Positions 25,303 through 35,100 of a DNA stretch of 64,000 nt are shown one piece after another; within the stretch, counting starts at the first letter, position 1, and each line of letters opens with the position of its first letter. The DNA comes from Elusimicrobium simillimum (GTDB lineage Bacteria; Elusimicrobiota; Elusimicrobia; Elusimicrobiales; Elusimicrobiaceae), in the NCBI RefSeq assembly GCF_049639735.1, contig NZ_JBEVVA010000003.1:1736001-1800000 (forward strand). Reading direction: 5' to 3'. Below the pieces are notes generated by a model. It saw only the letters and a list, made by a program, of their open reading frames with translations, was not told the DNA's origin and made no database searches. The position numbers and the translations under genes were made by a program.

Positions 25303-25821
25303 ATGAAAAACTTAGTAAAACTTGCTTTAGTAGCCTGCTTAGCCTTAAGCTTGGCCGCTTGCAAAAAAAACACGACTGAAGATGACATGATGACAGACGA
25401 AAACCTCAACGCTCCTACAACAGTAGAAGTAATTGTTGAAGAAACACCTGTCGTAGTTGACGTTCAGAACACAGAAATTGCGCTTCGCCAAGTCAACTTT
25501 GCGCTTGATAAGTACAATCTTTCTGACTCAGCCAAACAGATTTTAGCCGACAACGCTAAACTTATCAAAACAAGAGCCGCCAACGCGGTTTTCAACGTGG
25601 TTGTAGAAGGCCATTGTGATGAAAGAGGCACAATCGCCTACAACATCGCCTTAGGCGAAAAAAGAGCCACAGAAGTTAAGAACTACTACACCAGACTCGG
25701 TATTAAGGCCACAAACCTTACCACAGTTTCTTACGGTGAAGAAAGACCTCTCTGCTACGAGACAAACGAAAGATGTTACTCTCAGAACAGAAGAGCCGAA
25801 ACAGTCTTAACAGTAAAATAA
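25303..25821 (+). CDS. pal: Peptidoglycan-associated lipoprotein Pal
   Basis: Pal is the outer-membrane lipoprotein that holds peptidoglycan and works with TolB. The 172-residue product has a lipoprotein signal with lipobox LAAC at about residues 17-20. An acidic linker follows, then the OmpA-like domain (VNFALDKYNLSDSAKQILAD... VEGHCDERGTIAYNIALGEKRA... QNRRAETVL). Start 25303 is fixed by AAGGAG and the lipoprotein signal. It heads the pal-cpoB-tolB operon. Confidence 0.94.
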   Translation: MKNLVKLALVACLALSLAACKKNTTEDDMMTDENLNAPTTVEVIVEETPVVVDVQNTEIALRQVNFALDKYNLSDSAKQILADNAKLIKTRAANAVFNVVVEGHCDERGTIAYNIALGEKRATEVKNYYTRLGIKATNLTTVSYGEERPLCYETNERCYSQNRRAETVLTVK

Positions 25822-25859
25822 GTTGTAAATATTTTTAGTTTCAAGGAGCCCGGGCTTAT

Positions 25860-26540
25860 ATGAAAAATCTACTTAAATCATTTTTTATCTTAGGTCTGGG
25901 CTCTTTTGTTTTTTACGGCTGCGCCACAGATAAGGATATGAGAGACCTTAAAACGCAGATATCCTCACTCACCAAAATACTCTCAGAAATGCAGGAAAAC
26001 CAGGCTGACCTTTCTTATAAAATAGAAGAACTTAGCACAGACATCAACGTAACCAATGAGAACATGCACGAAACCGGGGAGATGATTACCCGCCTTTCCG
26101 CCAAGCTTGACGACCTGTCTGTAGCAACCTCAACGGTAGCCCAGCACGCCGCGGAAGCCGCCATTGTGCTGCCCACAACAATTTTTGAAAACGCTAAAAC
26201 TAATTTAAATGAAAAGAAGTACGATTCCGCCATAGAAGGCTTTAACCTCTACCTTACCAAGTACCCGGAAGGCGAACTGGTGGAAGAAGCAAACGCACTT
26301 ATAGGCGACGCCCACTACGGCAAAAAAGAATGGAAAGAAGCGGCGGTAGTTTACGCCACGCTGATGCAAAAATACCCTAAAAGCAAAAAAACAGCCGCCT
26401 ACAGGCTTAAATACGCCCAGTCAATCTTACCTTTAAATAAAAAGACAGAGGCTAAGAAATACCTGCAGTCCGTGTCGCAGGACTTCCCAAAAAGCGCGGA
26501 AGCCAAAGTAGCGGCAAAAGAGCTTGCGGCAATAAAATAA
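25860..26540 (+). CDS. CpoB/YbgF-like Tol-Pal system lipoprotein
   Basis: The 226-residue protein begins with a lipoprotein signal whose likely acylated cysteine is C21 (FVFYGCA). A coiled-coil segment (about residues 30-95) follows, then TPR-like repeats near residues 115-220 (EKKYDSAIEGFNLYLTKYP... YGKKEWKEAAVVYATLMQKYP). This is the CpoB/YbgF architecture, which coordinates cell-wall synthesis with Tol-Pal constriction. It lies between pal (38 bp) and tolB (6 bp). CpoB is usually a soluble periplasmic protein, so a lipid anchor is a variation. Confidence 0.83.
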   Translation: MKNLLKSFFILGLGSFVFYGCATDKDMRDLKTQISSLTKILSEMQENQADLSYKIEELSTDINVTNENMHETGEMITRLSAKLDDLSVATSTVAQHAAEAAIVLPTTIFENAKTNLNEKKYDSAIEGFNLYLTKYPEGELVEEANALIGDAHYGKKEWKEAAVVYATLMQKYPKSKKTAAYRLKYAQSILPLNKKTEAKKYLQSVSQDFPKSAEAKVAAKELAAIK

Positions 26541-26546
26541 AACAAT

Positions 26547-27821
26547 ATGAGATTAATTAAAATTTTAGTACTTTTGATGTTACCCGTCACTGTGCTCGCG
26601 CAGACTGACGTTTATATAGGCATTAACTCCAAAGGCGGCAGCGAGTTGCTGCCCCTTGGCATTGCCGCGTACCAGCATGACCCGCACGCAAAAAAAGAAG
26701 CTAAAGAGGTGCACGAGACCATGCGCGGCGACCTTATGTTCAGCAGGCACTTTGATATTAAAGAAAACGGCCCCGAAATTACAATATCAGACTATACTAA
26801 ACCGCTTGAACAGTGGGAAAAACTTGGCATACAATACGTAGTATTTGGCGACGTAGCCATAGAGGGCGATGACGATTACGTTATAAAAATTTACGTATTA
26901 AACGCCATTACAAAAGCACCCGTTTTCGCCAGAAGCTATAAGGGTAAACAAAACGCCATGCGCCGCCTATCACACATAGCCAGCGACCAGATTGTAAAGG
27001 AACTTACCGGCAAGCGCGGCATAGCCGACACACGCATAGCGTTTTCCAACAACGCCACCGGCAATAAAGAAATTTACATAGCTGACTATGACGGCAATAA
27101 CTTTAAAAAACTTACTACGGACAAATCCATAGCCATACTGCCCCGCTGGAGTAAAGACGGTAAAATATACTATACATCATACAGGTATAATAACCCCGAT
27201 ATTTTCGCCATAGACTTAGCGGCGGGCAAAGTGGAACCCGTGGCAATGACAAAAGGGCTGGAACTTATAGGCGGCGTTTCACCGGACGGCCGCTCAATAG
27301 TGCTTACACGTTCAGGCACTCGTAACCCCACCATATACGAACTTAATTTAGACACAGGCAAAAGCACGCAGTTGGGATCCAACGCGGCGGTAGACGGCTC
27401 CCCGTCCTACTCACCCGATGGCCGTTTTATAACATTTGTATCCAACCGCTCCGGCAACCCGCAGATTTATGTTATGGAACTTGCCACCGGCGCAACAAGG
27501 CGCGTAACAGCGTCGCTTAACTGGGCGGACACGCCGCAGTGGTCACCCACAGGCGAGTGGATAGTATTTGCCGGCCGTACCGCAAGCGTAAACCCTATTG
27601 ATATCTTTTTAGTAGATATCACAGGCACGCAAATAAGGCAGTTAACCTCAGACTCCGCCAATAATGAGGACCCTACCTGGTCCCCCGACGGCCGCTTTAT
27701 AGCGTTTACCACCACCCGCAAAGGCCGAAGGCAGATATACGTGATGGACGCCGACGGCTCCGCCCCGCACTTACTGGTGGATGTAAAAGGCAACTCTTTT
27801 ACCCCGCACTGGAGTATGTAA
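26547..27821 (+). CDS. tolB: Tol-Pal system protein TolB
   Basis: TolB is the periplasmic partner of Pal. The 424-residue protein has a signal peptide (MRLIKILVLLMLPVTVLAQ), the TolB N-terminal domain (YIGINSKGG... VFGDVAIEGDDDYVIKIY) and a six-bladed WD40-like propeller with SPDGR repeats. The last gene of the pal-cpoB-tolB operon, it is followed by a strong bidirectional terminator. tolQ, tolR and tolA are not in the window. Confidence 0.93.
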   Translation: MRLIKILVLLMLPVTVLAQTDVYIGINSKGGSELLPLGIAAYQHDPHAKKEAKEVHETMRGDLMFSRHFDIKENGPEITISDYTKPLEQWEKLGIQYVVFGDVAIEGDDDYVIKIYVLNAITKAPVFARSYKGKQNAMRRLSHIASDQIVKELTGKRGIADTRIAFSNNATGNKEIYIADYDGNNFKKLTTDKSIAILPRWSKDGKIYYTSYRYNNPDIFAIDLAAGKVEPVAMTKGLELIGGVSPDGRSIVLTRSGTRNPTIYELNLDTGKSTQLGSNAAVDGSPSYSPDGRFITFVSNRSGNPQIYVMELATGATRRVTASLNWADTPQWSPTGEWIVFAGRTASVNPIDIFLVDITGTQIRQLTSDSANNEDPTWSPDGRFIAFTTTRKGRRQIYVMDADGSAPHLLVDVKGNSFTPHWSM

Positions 27822-27840
27822 GATTTGAATACAACACAAT

Positions 27841-27880
27841 AAAAACCCCACGGGTCCATTTGACCCGTGGGGTTTATTTT
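27841..27880. terminator. Bidirectional terminator between tolB and pilin
   Basis: A perfect 11-bp stem CCCCACGGGTC (27845-27855) with GACCCGTGGGG (27861-27871) lies between A-rich and T-rich flanks. It ends the convergent tolB and pilin transcripts. Confidence 0.92.
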
Positions 27881-27893
27881 GTAAAAAATACTA

Positions 27894-28376
27894 TTAGTCT
27901 AATTTAATTGTATTGCAGTAATTATCTTTATCTTCCACGCAATATCTGTTTGTTAACTGCCCAGACGCGCTGTTAAACTGCAAGCAGTATAACGCTTTTG
28001 TGGTAGCGTCTGTCAGGTTTAACACAGCATCTGTGCCTGATCTTCTGCAACCATAAATTACAAAATTGGCTGCTGCGGGGGAGACATGAAAATAATCATA
28101 TTTGCTGTTTGCGCCGGCCACGGGCGGTTCAATATCTAAATTGCCTTTACCTTCCGTGTCTGTGGTTGAGCCAAGCACAATGCCTGTATATTTGTTTTTC
28201 ATCATATAATATCTATTGGCGGAATCTGTAATAGCCTTAAGGTTCAAAATAGCTTCCGACGCGCGGGACTTTTCAACCGTTTTTGTATACTGGGGCAACG
28301 CGACGGCCGAGAGTATGCCTATAATAAGCACTACTACAAGCAGCTCAATTAATGTAAAACCTTTCTTATTAAACAT
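27894..28376 (-). CDS. Type IV pilin-like protein (prepilin, T2S/T4P type)
   Basis: The 160-residue prepilin has the leader MFNKKG and cleavage site G/FTLIELLVVVLIIGILSAVALPQY, with the +5 Glu needed for assembly. The N-terminal helix is followed by a globular domain with Cys-rich C-terminal sequence (YCLQ... RYCVEDKDNYC). The prepilin peptidase would cut after G6. Upstream AGGAGG and a promoter (TTGAAA N16 TAAACT, minus strand) suggest a single-gene unit. Type IV pili or pseudopili function is inferred; assembly genes are not in this window. Confidence 0.86.
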   Translation of the reverse strand: MFNKKGFTLIELLVVVLIIGILSAVALPQYTKTVEKSRASEAILNLKAITDSANRYYMMKNKYTGIVLGSTTDTEGKGNLDIEPPVAGANSKYDYFHVSPAAANFVIYGCRRSGTDAVLNLTDATTKALYCLQFNSASGQLTNRYCVEDKDNYCNTIKLD

Positions 28377-28404
28377 AAAATAATCCTCCTGTTGGATATA
28401 ATAT

Positions 28405-28432
28405 AGTTTATCATTTTTATGCCTTTTTTCAA
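28405..28432 (-). promoter_or_regulatory. Promoter of the pilin gene
   Basis: On the minus strand TTGAAA (28427-28432), a 16-nt spacer and TAAACT (28405-28410) precede the pilin gene, with AGGAGG near its start. The divergent TlpA-like gene starts about 90 bp away. Confidence 0.5.
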
Positions 28433-28455
28433 TAGCTATTAGTCAACCAATAAAG

Positions 28456-28461
28456 TATAAT
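28456..28461 (+). promoter_or_regulatory. -10 box of a predicted leaderless transcript
   Basis: TATAAT lies exactly 6 nt before the ATG at 28468. No Shine-Dalgarno site is seen in ATTTTT. Confidence 0.6.
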
Positions 28462-28467
28462 ATTTTT

Positions 28468-28935
28468 ATGAAAAAATATTTAATAGCTTTAACGGCGCTT
28501 ACACTTTTAATGAGCGCTTGCAGTTTCTCCGGGCCTAAGGTTGCTTTTAACTTACCCAGCATCGACGGCACGCAATTTGACAGCGAAACAGTTGCCAAAG
28601 GTAAACCTGTGTTTCTTATGTTTATGTCCACAAGCTGCGGTTATTGCAAGGCTTCAATTCCGCAAATTATAACCCTTCAAAATGAGTTCGGCCCCAAAGG
28701 CGTGGCCATTTTAGGCGTATTTGCCGACCCTGTGCCCGGCGGCCCCGCGGCATACCAAAAAGAAATGGGTATTAACTTTAATGTTATTTACAACGGCGCG
28801 GAACTGGCGCAGGAATGCCATGTTAACGGCGTACCGCACTTTGTACTGCTTAACAAAAAGCACCAATTGGTAAAAATATGGAGCGGCTACAACCCGCAGC
28901 ATCCTTTTGCCGAAGAAATAAACAAAGTTTTGTAA
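28468..28935 (+). CDS. TlpA-like thiol-disulfide lipoprotein
   Basis: The 155-residue protein has a lipoprotein signal with lipobox LMSAC (C18) and a thioredoxin-like domain with the active site CGYC (57-60) in FLMFMSTSCGYCKASIPQI. Proteins of this TlpA/ResA class reduce disulfides in the periplasm, often for cytochrome or pilin maturation. The next-door pilin has several cysteines, so a link is possible but unproven. The terminator at 28944-28980 ends the gene. Confidence 0.85.
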   Translation: MKKYLIALTALTLLMSACSFSGPKVAFNLPSIDGTQFDSETVAKGKPVFLMFMSTSCGYCKASIPQIITLQNEFGPKGVAILGVFADPVPGGPAAYQKEMGINFNVIYNGAELAQECHVNGVPHFVLLNKKHQLVKIWSGYNPQHPFAEEINKVL

Positions 28936-28943
28936 TTTGAACT

Positions 28944-28980
28944 AAAAACACCCCCGGTATATCGCCGGGGGTGTTTTTAT
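28944..28980 (+). terminator. Terminator of the TlpA-like gene
   Basis: The stem ACACCCCCGG (28948-28957) with CCGGGGGTGT (28965-28974) is followed by TTTTT. Confidence 0.88.
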
Positions 28981-28984
28981 TTGT

Positions 28985-29107
28985 AATAAATAAAGTCATC
29001 CGAAAACACACAATATAAAAACCGTAGGGGCGGAGCTAGTCTCCGCCCGCTTAAAAGCAGCAGATACACATGTTACCGCACCTCCTCAACATGACTTTAT
29101 GTAATAT
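28985..29107. repeat. Intergenic palindromic element with a GGGCGGAG...CTCCGCCC core
   Basis: The core at about 29025-29051 (GTAGGGGCGGAGCT, then AGTCTCCGCCCGC) is the reverse complement, with two or so differences, of a core at 47179-47206. Outer arms AATAAATAAAGTCAT and ATGACTTTATG..ATTTATT frame this copy. The pair look like dispersed copies of one small mobile or structured element. Confidence 0.6.
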
Positions 29108-30406
29108 TTATTTATAAATCTTATTAATCCCGGCGTTTTCCATACACAGGTAAACTACCGCTTTAGGAAAGTGTTTTTTAAGTTCCGTCATCATAATGTC
29201 ATATACCGCCGTCCTGTCCTGGTCAGAGTACCTCATTTTACCGTCGTACCCCAGCAAAAACTCCTCCAGCAGCATATTTACGCCCGGGTGGCGGGCCTCT
29301 ACAATCTTTTTAAGTTCACGGCTAAAGCGCAAGGTGCCCACGCTTATCCAGCGCACGGCGGCATGCCCCACGGTATCGTAAATTTGTTTTATAACGTTTT
29401 TATAATCCTCTTGCCAGCCGTCATAAATTATAACGGGGTCAAAATGGAACGCCACGCCAAACCCTGCGGCTGCCACCTTTTTAGCTGCGGCCAGGCGGGT
29501 TGGTAAATTCGGCGTTAAAAATTCCACTGTTTCAATAATTTTAGGGGTGTTTACACTCCAGCCTACAACTATGTTTTCACACGGTTCTTGCGCTAAAATA
29601 TTATCAATATTTACGCTTTTGGTTTTAAACTCAAAATCTATATGCGGGCGAGTGCGGAAAAAGTTAATAATATCGGTAGAATACTGCGTAATATGGTCAA
29701 AAACCAACGAATCCGTAAACTCCCCGCTGCCTATGCGTATACGCTCAAAAGGGCCTTTGTTAAGCGCCGCGCAGTCTATTTTTTCTAAAAAAGAATCTAT
29801 ATTGGCTGGCAACATAACCGCGTGTAAATTTTGGTATTGCTGAAGGAAGCAATAGGCGCACTCATACACGCACCCAAAGCCCAAATTAACCAAGTTATAC
29901 CCGCACCCGGCCGCCCCGGCAGTGCATGGGCAGCGTTTAATAAAATCAAATTTCTCTTCTGAAATATACAGTGTCTTTGTACGTTTGGAATAGTCTTTAT
30001 CCCCAACCTGCCGCTTTTTATCAAGCACTGTTACGTTAGCCAGCGGAAACATTTTTACCGCCCGCACAGCCAGCGGCGTGTCTTTTACGGCGGCGTCAAT
30101 AAATATATCTTTAGGGTAAAAATCCCCGCCGTTTAGTTCCGCCTTAGAGTAAAAATCTAAATCTAAACTGGGCAGGTAAAAAGCGGAAAGCGGCACTTTA
30201 CCAAAGTTTTTAGGGTAGCGTTTTTGTAAAAGAATTTTCTTGGCTGATTCAAAATTAAGGTTTTTAGAAGCAGGCAAAATGTCGGCCAAACTGCTGCCGT
30301 CACGTTTATTTATTTCAAATAAAAGGCGCACCAGCTCGCGTGTTTTATTTACACCCACACGGGGTAAAACAGCGGTTAGGTACGCCTGCAAATCTTTAAT
30401 TTCCAT
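29108..30406 (-). CDS. SPL-family radical SAM protein (spore photoproduct lyase-like)
   Basis: The 432-residue protein has the radical SAM cluster CVYECAYC (CxxxCxxC) near residue 175, preceded by a cysteine-rich CPCTAGAAGCGYN. Later motifs RIGSGEFTDSL, VGWSVNTPKI and GVAFHFDPVI are typical of the SplB family. SplB repairs the spore photoproduct in DNA, but this organism is not a known spore former, so the substrate may be other. It overlaps the aldo-keto reductase gene by 11 bp. Confidence 0.82.
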   Translation of the reverse strand: MEIKDLQAYLTAVLPRVGVNKTRELVRLLFEINKRDGSSLADILPASKNLNFESAKKILLQKRYPKNFGKVPLSAFYLPSLDLDFYSKAELNGGDFYPKDIFIDAAVKDTPLAVRAVKMFPLANVTVLDKKRQVGDKDYSKRTKTLYISEEKFDFIKRCPCTAGAAGCGYNLVNLGFGCVYECAYCFLQQYQNLHAVMLPANIDSFLEKIDCAALNKGPFERIRIGSGEFTDSLVFDHITQYSTDIINFFRTRPHIDFEFKTKSVNIDNILAQEPCENIVVGWSVNTPKIIETVEFLTPNLPTRLAAAKKVAAAGFGVAFHFDPVIIYDGWQEDYKNVIKQIYDTVGHAAVRWISVGTLRFSRELKKIVEARHPGVNMLLEEFLLGYDGKMRYSDQDRTAVYDIMMTELKKHFPKAVVYLCMENAGINKIYK

Positions 30407-31322
30407 TTAAAAAGTCCACGTCGGTTTTAGTAAGTTCAAAGGTTGCAGCCTGTGCGTTCTCTGCGGCTTGCGCGGCCGTTTTAGCGCCCACCAGCGGTAT
30501 AATAAAAGGGCGCTGCGCTCTAGCCCAGTTAATGGCCACGGCAGCTGTAGGTTTATTATATTTTTGACCAATTTCTTTAAACCTGGCTACGGCTGCTTTC
30601 GCGTTTTCAAAAGCTTCGCCTCTGTACAAACGGTAGAAAAAATTTCTTGGGTCAGAATTGGGCAGATTGGGCGCTTTGTCATACTTGCCACTCAAAATAC
30701 CGCCGGCAAGCGGGCCGTAGCCTAAAAAGCCGATGCCGTTTTTTTCGCAATAATCAAAAACGTCATCGCCCATATTTTGCTTAAAAAAAGAATACTCGTT
30801 TTGTACGGTATCAAGCGGGCAAATTTTATCTATATCTCGCAGCAGTTCTATACCAACGTTACACGCGCCTATGTGCTTAATTTTACCCTGCTCTTTAAGT
30901 TTTAATAAAGCGCCGTAAGTTTCTTCTAACGCAGTATTTTTATCGGGCCAGTGTGTTTGGTAAAGGTCTATATAATCCGTACCTAATCTTCGTAGAGATT
31001 CTTCAACCTCAGCATTTATGCTGGCGGCCGAAAGATCTTTTTTAGGAAATCCGCCGCCCTGCCCAATCAGCCCGCACTTTGTTGCTATAAAAACTCTTTC
31101 ACGCATGCCTTTAACCGCTTTGCCTACAAGTCCTTCACTATGGCCAAAGCCGTATATAGGCGCGGTATCTACAAATGTCATACCTGCGCCAACCGCCGCT
31201 TTTATAGCGGCAATAGAAGTATTGTCGTCTGTTTCACCCCACTGCTTGCCGCCTATTGCCCAGGTACCCAGCGCCAACGCGCTTACCCCGGTACCTGACC
31301 TTTTAAGCAGAACTTTTTGCAT
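30396..31322 (-). CDS. Aldo/keto reductase
   Basis: The enzyme is a TIM-barrel NADPH oxidoreductase. The start chosen is the ATG at 31322, which shares bases with the stop of the CoA-binding gene (TAATG), rather than the upstream in-frame codon at 31352; this gives 308 residues. Active-site residues are visible: Asp and Tyr in FVDTAPIYGFGHSEGLVG, Lys in IATKCG, His in YQTHWPD. The cofactor loop near the C-terminus is FIIPLVGAKTAAQAAEN. The natural substrate is unknown. Confidence 0.86.
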   Translation of the reverse strand: MQKVLLKRSGTGVSALALGTWAIGGKQWGETDDNTSIAAIKAAVGAGMTFVDTAPIYGFGHSEGLVGKAVKGMRERVFIATKCGLIGQGGGFPKKDLSAASINAEVEESLRRLGTDYIDLYQTHWPDKNTALEETYGALLKLKEQGKIKHIGACNVGIELLRDIDKICPLDTVQNEYSFFKQNMGDDVFDYCEKNGIGFLGYGPLAGGILSGKYDKAPNLPNSDPRNFFYRLYRGEAFENAKAAVARFKEIGQKYNKPTAAVAINWARAQRPFIIPLVGAKTAAQAAENAQAATFELTKTDVDFLNGN

Positions 31323-31696
31323 TACCAAAAACCGCCTTGCACCATAACGCACGCGCGGGAGGTGGTTTTTATACCATTATCATTTGCCAATTTTTCGGCC
31401 TCGGGGTTTTCGGCGCCGGGCTGAAACCACATTTCTTTTACGCCCAGTTTTATGGCTTCTTCCACCACAGGCACAGCGGCCGGCGGGGGCACAACCATAA
31501 TGACAAAATCAACCTTACCGGGAACTTCGGAAAGGGTTTTATAAACCTCGGCCCCGGCCACTTGCCCGCCGCGTTTGCCAACGGCGTATACATCCAGGCC
31601 GTCCTGTCTTAATGTTTTAAATATTTTATTACCGTACTTTGTAGGGTCTTCAGAAACCCCCACAACAGTAACATGTTTTCCCTTTAAATCAACCAT
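31322..31696 (-). CDS. CoA-binding domain protein (YccU/CoA_binding_2 type)
   Basis: The 124-residue protein is a Rossmann-type CoA_binding_2 domain: VVGVSEDPTKYGNKIFKTL near the N-terminus and the VPPPAAVPVVEEAIKLGVKEMWFQPGAE block. The start is the ATG at 31696, which has a strong AAGGAGG site. An in-frame start 27 bp upstream lacks one. The following aldo-keto reductase starts in the overlap TAATG. The role of these small proteins is not well established. Confidence 0.84.
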   Translation of the reverse strand: MVDLKGKHVTVVGVSEDPTKYGNKIFKTLRQDGLDVYAVGKRGGQVAGAEVYKTLSEVPGKVDFVIMVVPPPAAVPVVEEAIKLGVKEMWFQPGAENPEAEKLANDNGIKTTSRACVMVQGGFW

Positions 31697-31732
31697 ATCC
31701 CCCTCCTTTCCAACTAATATCATAAAATCTGG

Positions 31733-31850
31733 GGCCCCGAAGATTTGAGTGAATTTTTGATTTTCTCCGGGCCGACCAAGTACTTAAGGCGAAGCGTACG
31801 GTGAGGCCCGGAAAAATAAAAAATTCGCCAAAGCTTTGGGGTAACGCGCC
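31733..31850. repeat. Palindromic intergenic element B (related to elements A and C)
   Basis: Between the CoA-binding gene and ybaB, an imperfect inverted repeat has left arm GGCCCCGAAGATTTGAGTG..., right arm ...AAGCTTTGGGG, inner arms CTCCGGGCC/GGCCCGGA and AT-rich flanks. The core GACCAAGTACTTAAGGCGAA then GCGTACGG shares the TACT...CGTA layout with the elements at 9548-9792 and 40907-40990. Confidence 0.55.
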
Positions 31851-32144
31851 TTAAGCTTGGGGCGGGGTTATCCCGGCCAGACTGCCCATTACCTGTGCGG
31901 CCATGGCTTGTGAATCTCTGGCCGCTTTGTTAAAAGCTTCTTTCATGTCTTGCTCAATCTGCGCGTTTGTATAGGCGGATAAATTGCCCATAATTTTAAC
32001 GTCCTGCACTTCTTGCGAACCTGAAATTGTAATTTCAAATATTTTTGCCGGGCTTTCCACTTTTATAACCATGGCGTCCAGGCGTTTTTTAATTTCAGCC
32101 ATTTGGCCCTTTAACTGCCATAAATCTTTTAATTTACCTAACAT
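31851..32144 (-). CDS. YbaB/EbfC family nucleoid-associated protein
   Basis: The 97-residue protein has the YbaB layout: coiled helix (LWQLKGQMAEIKKRLDAM), a beta section (VKIMGNLSAYTNAQIEQDMKEAFNKAARDSQAMAAQVMGSLAGI) and a short C-terminus. Members bind DNA as tweezer-like dimers. ybaB often neighbours dnaX and recR, but here it lies between the AKR and addAB operons. AGGAGGAAAT precedes the ATG. Confidence 0.88.
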   Translation of the reverse strand: MLGKLKDLWQLKGQMAEIKKRLDAMVIKVESPAKIFEITISGSQEVQDVKIMGNLSAYTNAQIEQDMKEAFNKAARDSQAMAAQVMGSLAGITPPQA

Positions 32145-32171
32145 ATTTCCTCCTGAGTTGCTTATACTACA

Positions 32172-35100
32172 TTATATAATTTTACCAAGCCGCAGGAACA
32201 GTATGGCACTGTCAGCGTCCGTCTTAAAAATCTCTTTAGCGGTCGTTTTGTAGCTGTCTAGCTGCGCTTGGTAAACAGCCGGGTTTTCCGCGCGGTCAGT
32301 TTTATAGTCAAATACTGTAAGCTTGCCTTTATACTCGGCCACTAAGTCTATTACGCCGTTTATAATTTTACCGTTTTCATATTTTGTAAAGGGCATTTCT
32401 CTGGCCAATACTTTTAACTCCGTAAATTCATCAAACACAGGTGAGAAATTAAATACGGTAAAAATATTTATAGCGTCGTGCCTCACCTCACCCAAAAATT
32501 CCTGCGGCACATCAAGCAGCGCTATGGCGGCGTCAATATTTTCGGCTGTAATTTGTGTTTTAAAGTCCCACATCTCCATAACTTTATGGCAAACGTCACC
32601 CGTAAGCGTGGCGGCGTTAGCAGCGGTTTTTACGGCAGCTGCGGGTTTACCCAGCGAACTTGGCGATATAAACAGCCGCTCCTGCTTTACAGCGTCATAC
32701 AGCGCGGCCCTTTTGTTCCAGGCCGCCAGCCATTTATCGCCGCCTTCAAAAGCGCCCTGCTGTGACGCACTCGCGTCTACTTTATAAATAAAGTCTTCGG
32801 GCTTTTTAAAGTCTTCGTAAGTAATATCAACGTTAACCAATGGTTTTATGGGAAACCCGTCCATATCCACCGGCCACACACCTGCGTTCATAAAATGCCG
32901 GGCAGCTGTTTTTTTACCTTGCTCCGCATTTCCAAGTATAAAAAGCTTGTCTTTTGCTCTTGTAAGCGCTACATATAATATTCGCGCCTCTTCGGCCTTG
33001 CTGTGCCACACCGCCTGCACTTCTAAAAACGCTAAGTTGGCGTCGGCAAAGCCGCCCGCCTTAAGGCCGTGCATATTGTGGAACCAGCTGTATGCGTAGT
33101 CATTACTTTTGTTAGTTTCCACTCTAAAGGTATCGGCCAGAAAGACGACAGGAAACTCCAACCCTTTAGACTTATGTATAGTCATTATGCTGACAGTACT
33201 TAAAAATTCGTCCGCCAAAGGCGACTCGCCCTCGCCGCGCGTTTGCTTGGCGGAGTCTTTAATATTACTTAAAAACTGGCCCAAACTAAGCGGCGCGTTG
33301 GCGGCCTCACGCGCGGTAAGCGCGGCAAATTTATTAATGTTAGATATTGTTTGCTCGCCATTATAAGCACGCTGGGCGCATTCCACAAACATAGTTGTGT
33401 TTAAAATATTTTGTATTAACTCGCCAAGCGTAACACGGCCCACCTGCGCGGCCAGCGGCCTGAGCTGGGCGTAAAACTCCCGCAGTCTATTATACTGGGC
33501 AGGTAAAGCTTTGGCGTAGATATCAGTAAGTTCAAGTTTAAAAATATTGTAAAGCTCGCTGTCAGTAAACCCCGCAAACGGCGTGCGCAGCACGCCCGCC
33601 AAGGCGGTTTTATCGCGCGGGTTTTCTAATAGGGCAAGCAGTGTAAGAAGGTCCGTAATTTCCTGCGCTGTATAAAAATTTCTGTCTTCTTCCACTGTAT
33701 ATTTTACGCCGTGGCGCTTAAGCGCGTCAGTAAAAATATTAAACGCGCCCGATGTTCGCATTAAAATACAAATGTCTTTATAATCCAGCGTTTTACCGTC
33801 GGCCCGTTTATACACCCCCACATTATCTTTAATCCACTTGGCCGTAAACTCGGCCTGGTTATGGCGGTTATCATTGGCGCTTTGCTTGGTATCACTTTTT
33901 ATAATAACTTCTTCTACAGCAGGGTCGGCCACGGTCTTGTGCGCGAATATAGGCACATAGGCGGGCTGAAAGCCGGTGGCCTCTCTTATAACAGTATCGC
34001 CCACACGGTTAACAAAATCTATTATATTTGCCGCACTTCTAAAATTGGTTTGCAAAAAGCACTGTGTGCCGCCTTGCTTTAAAATAAGCTCGGTAAATAA
34101 ATGATAGGCGGTAATGTCCGCGCCTCTAAAACGGTAAATAGACTGCTTTGGGTCGCCCACTACAAAAAGTTTACCGGGTTTCAGTTTAATATCCTGCCAG
34201 GTTTTGGCGGAGGAGTCGTCCTCTTCCGCTAAAAACAGCAGCAGCTCGCCCTGTACAGGGTCTGTGTCTTGAAACTCGTCTACAAATAAAATTTCAAATT
34301 GTTTTTTAAGAGCGTTACGCACACTTAAATTATTTTTTAAAAGATTGCGTGTTTTAACAAGCAAATCGTCAAAAGAAATAAGCCCCTGCCTGGCAAAATT
34401 CTCACGCACGTCACGCACAAAAGTTTCAACTAACTCAAACACTTCTTTTACAAGCGCCTGGCGGGCGGGGTGTATGGCGCGGGCAAACTCCACAATGCGC
34501 TGCGCGGTTTCAAAATTTTCGTCGTCCCAGCCTTTGGCCTGGTCGGAACTTGTAACGGCGTCCGGCGGCGGGTTGTCCGCGCTCAGCCTGCCTTCCTTTA
34601 AACAAAAACCGCTTTCCTGCAGGACAAGCGCGGCCGACGCTAAGGCGCGCTCAATCTTTCTGCTTTTGCCGGCGGGTATAAAAGCGGTAGACATTTGCTC
34701 CGCCACGCTGGCGTTTTCAAAGCAGACTTCGCTAAGCATTTTGCTGTGTGAGAGCGGGTGATAGTCCTCAATTTTGCCGCTGCTCATTTCTAAGGCGTAA
34801 TTATAAATGTCTTCTAAATTTATTTCGGCAAGTACACGCGCCCATTTATCCGCCTGCGGGCCGTCCTCGGCAAGTTCTGTGTCCAGCCACTTGTACCACT
34901 GGCGTTTAAAAATATTTTCACGGCGCGAACCTTCGTCTATTACCGCTGTGGGCGAGATGCCCGCCTCTACAGGGTAAGAACTTAAAATATACGAGCAAAA
35001 CCCGTGTATGGTGCTGATAAAACCACGGTCCAGCCGCTCCAGCACACTTTGCGCACGGGCGGTAATATCGGCGGCGTCAAGGTTGGCCAGCAGGTCTTTT

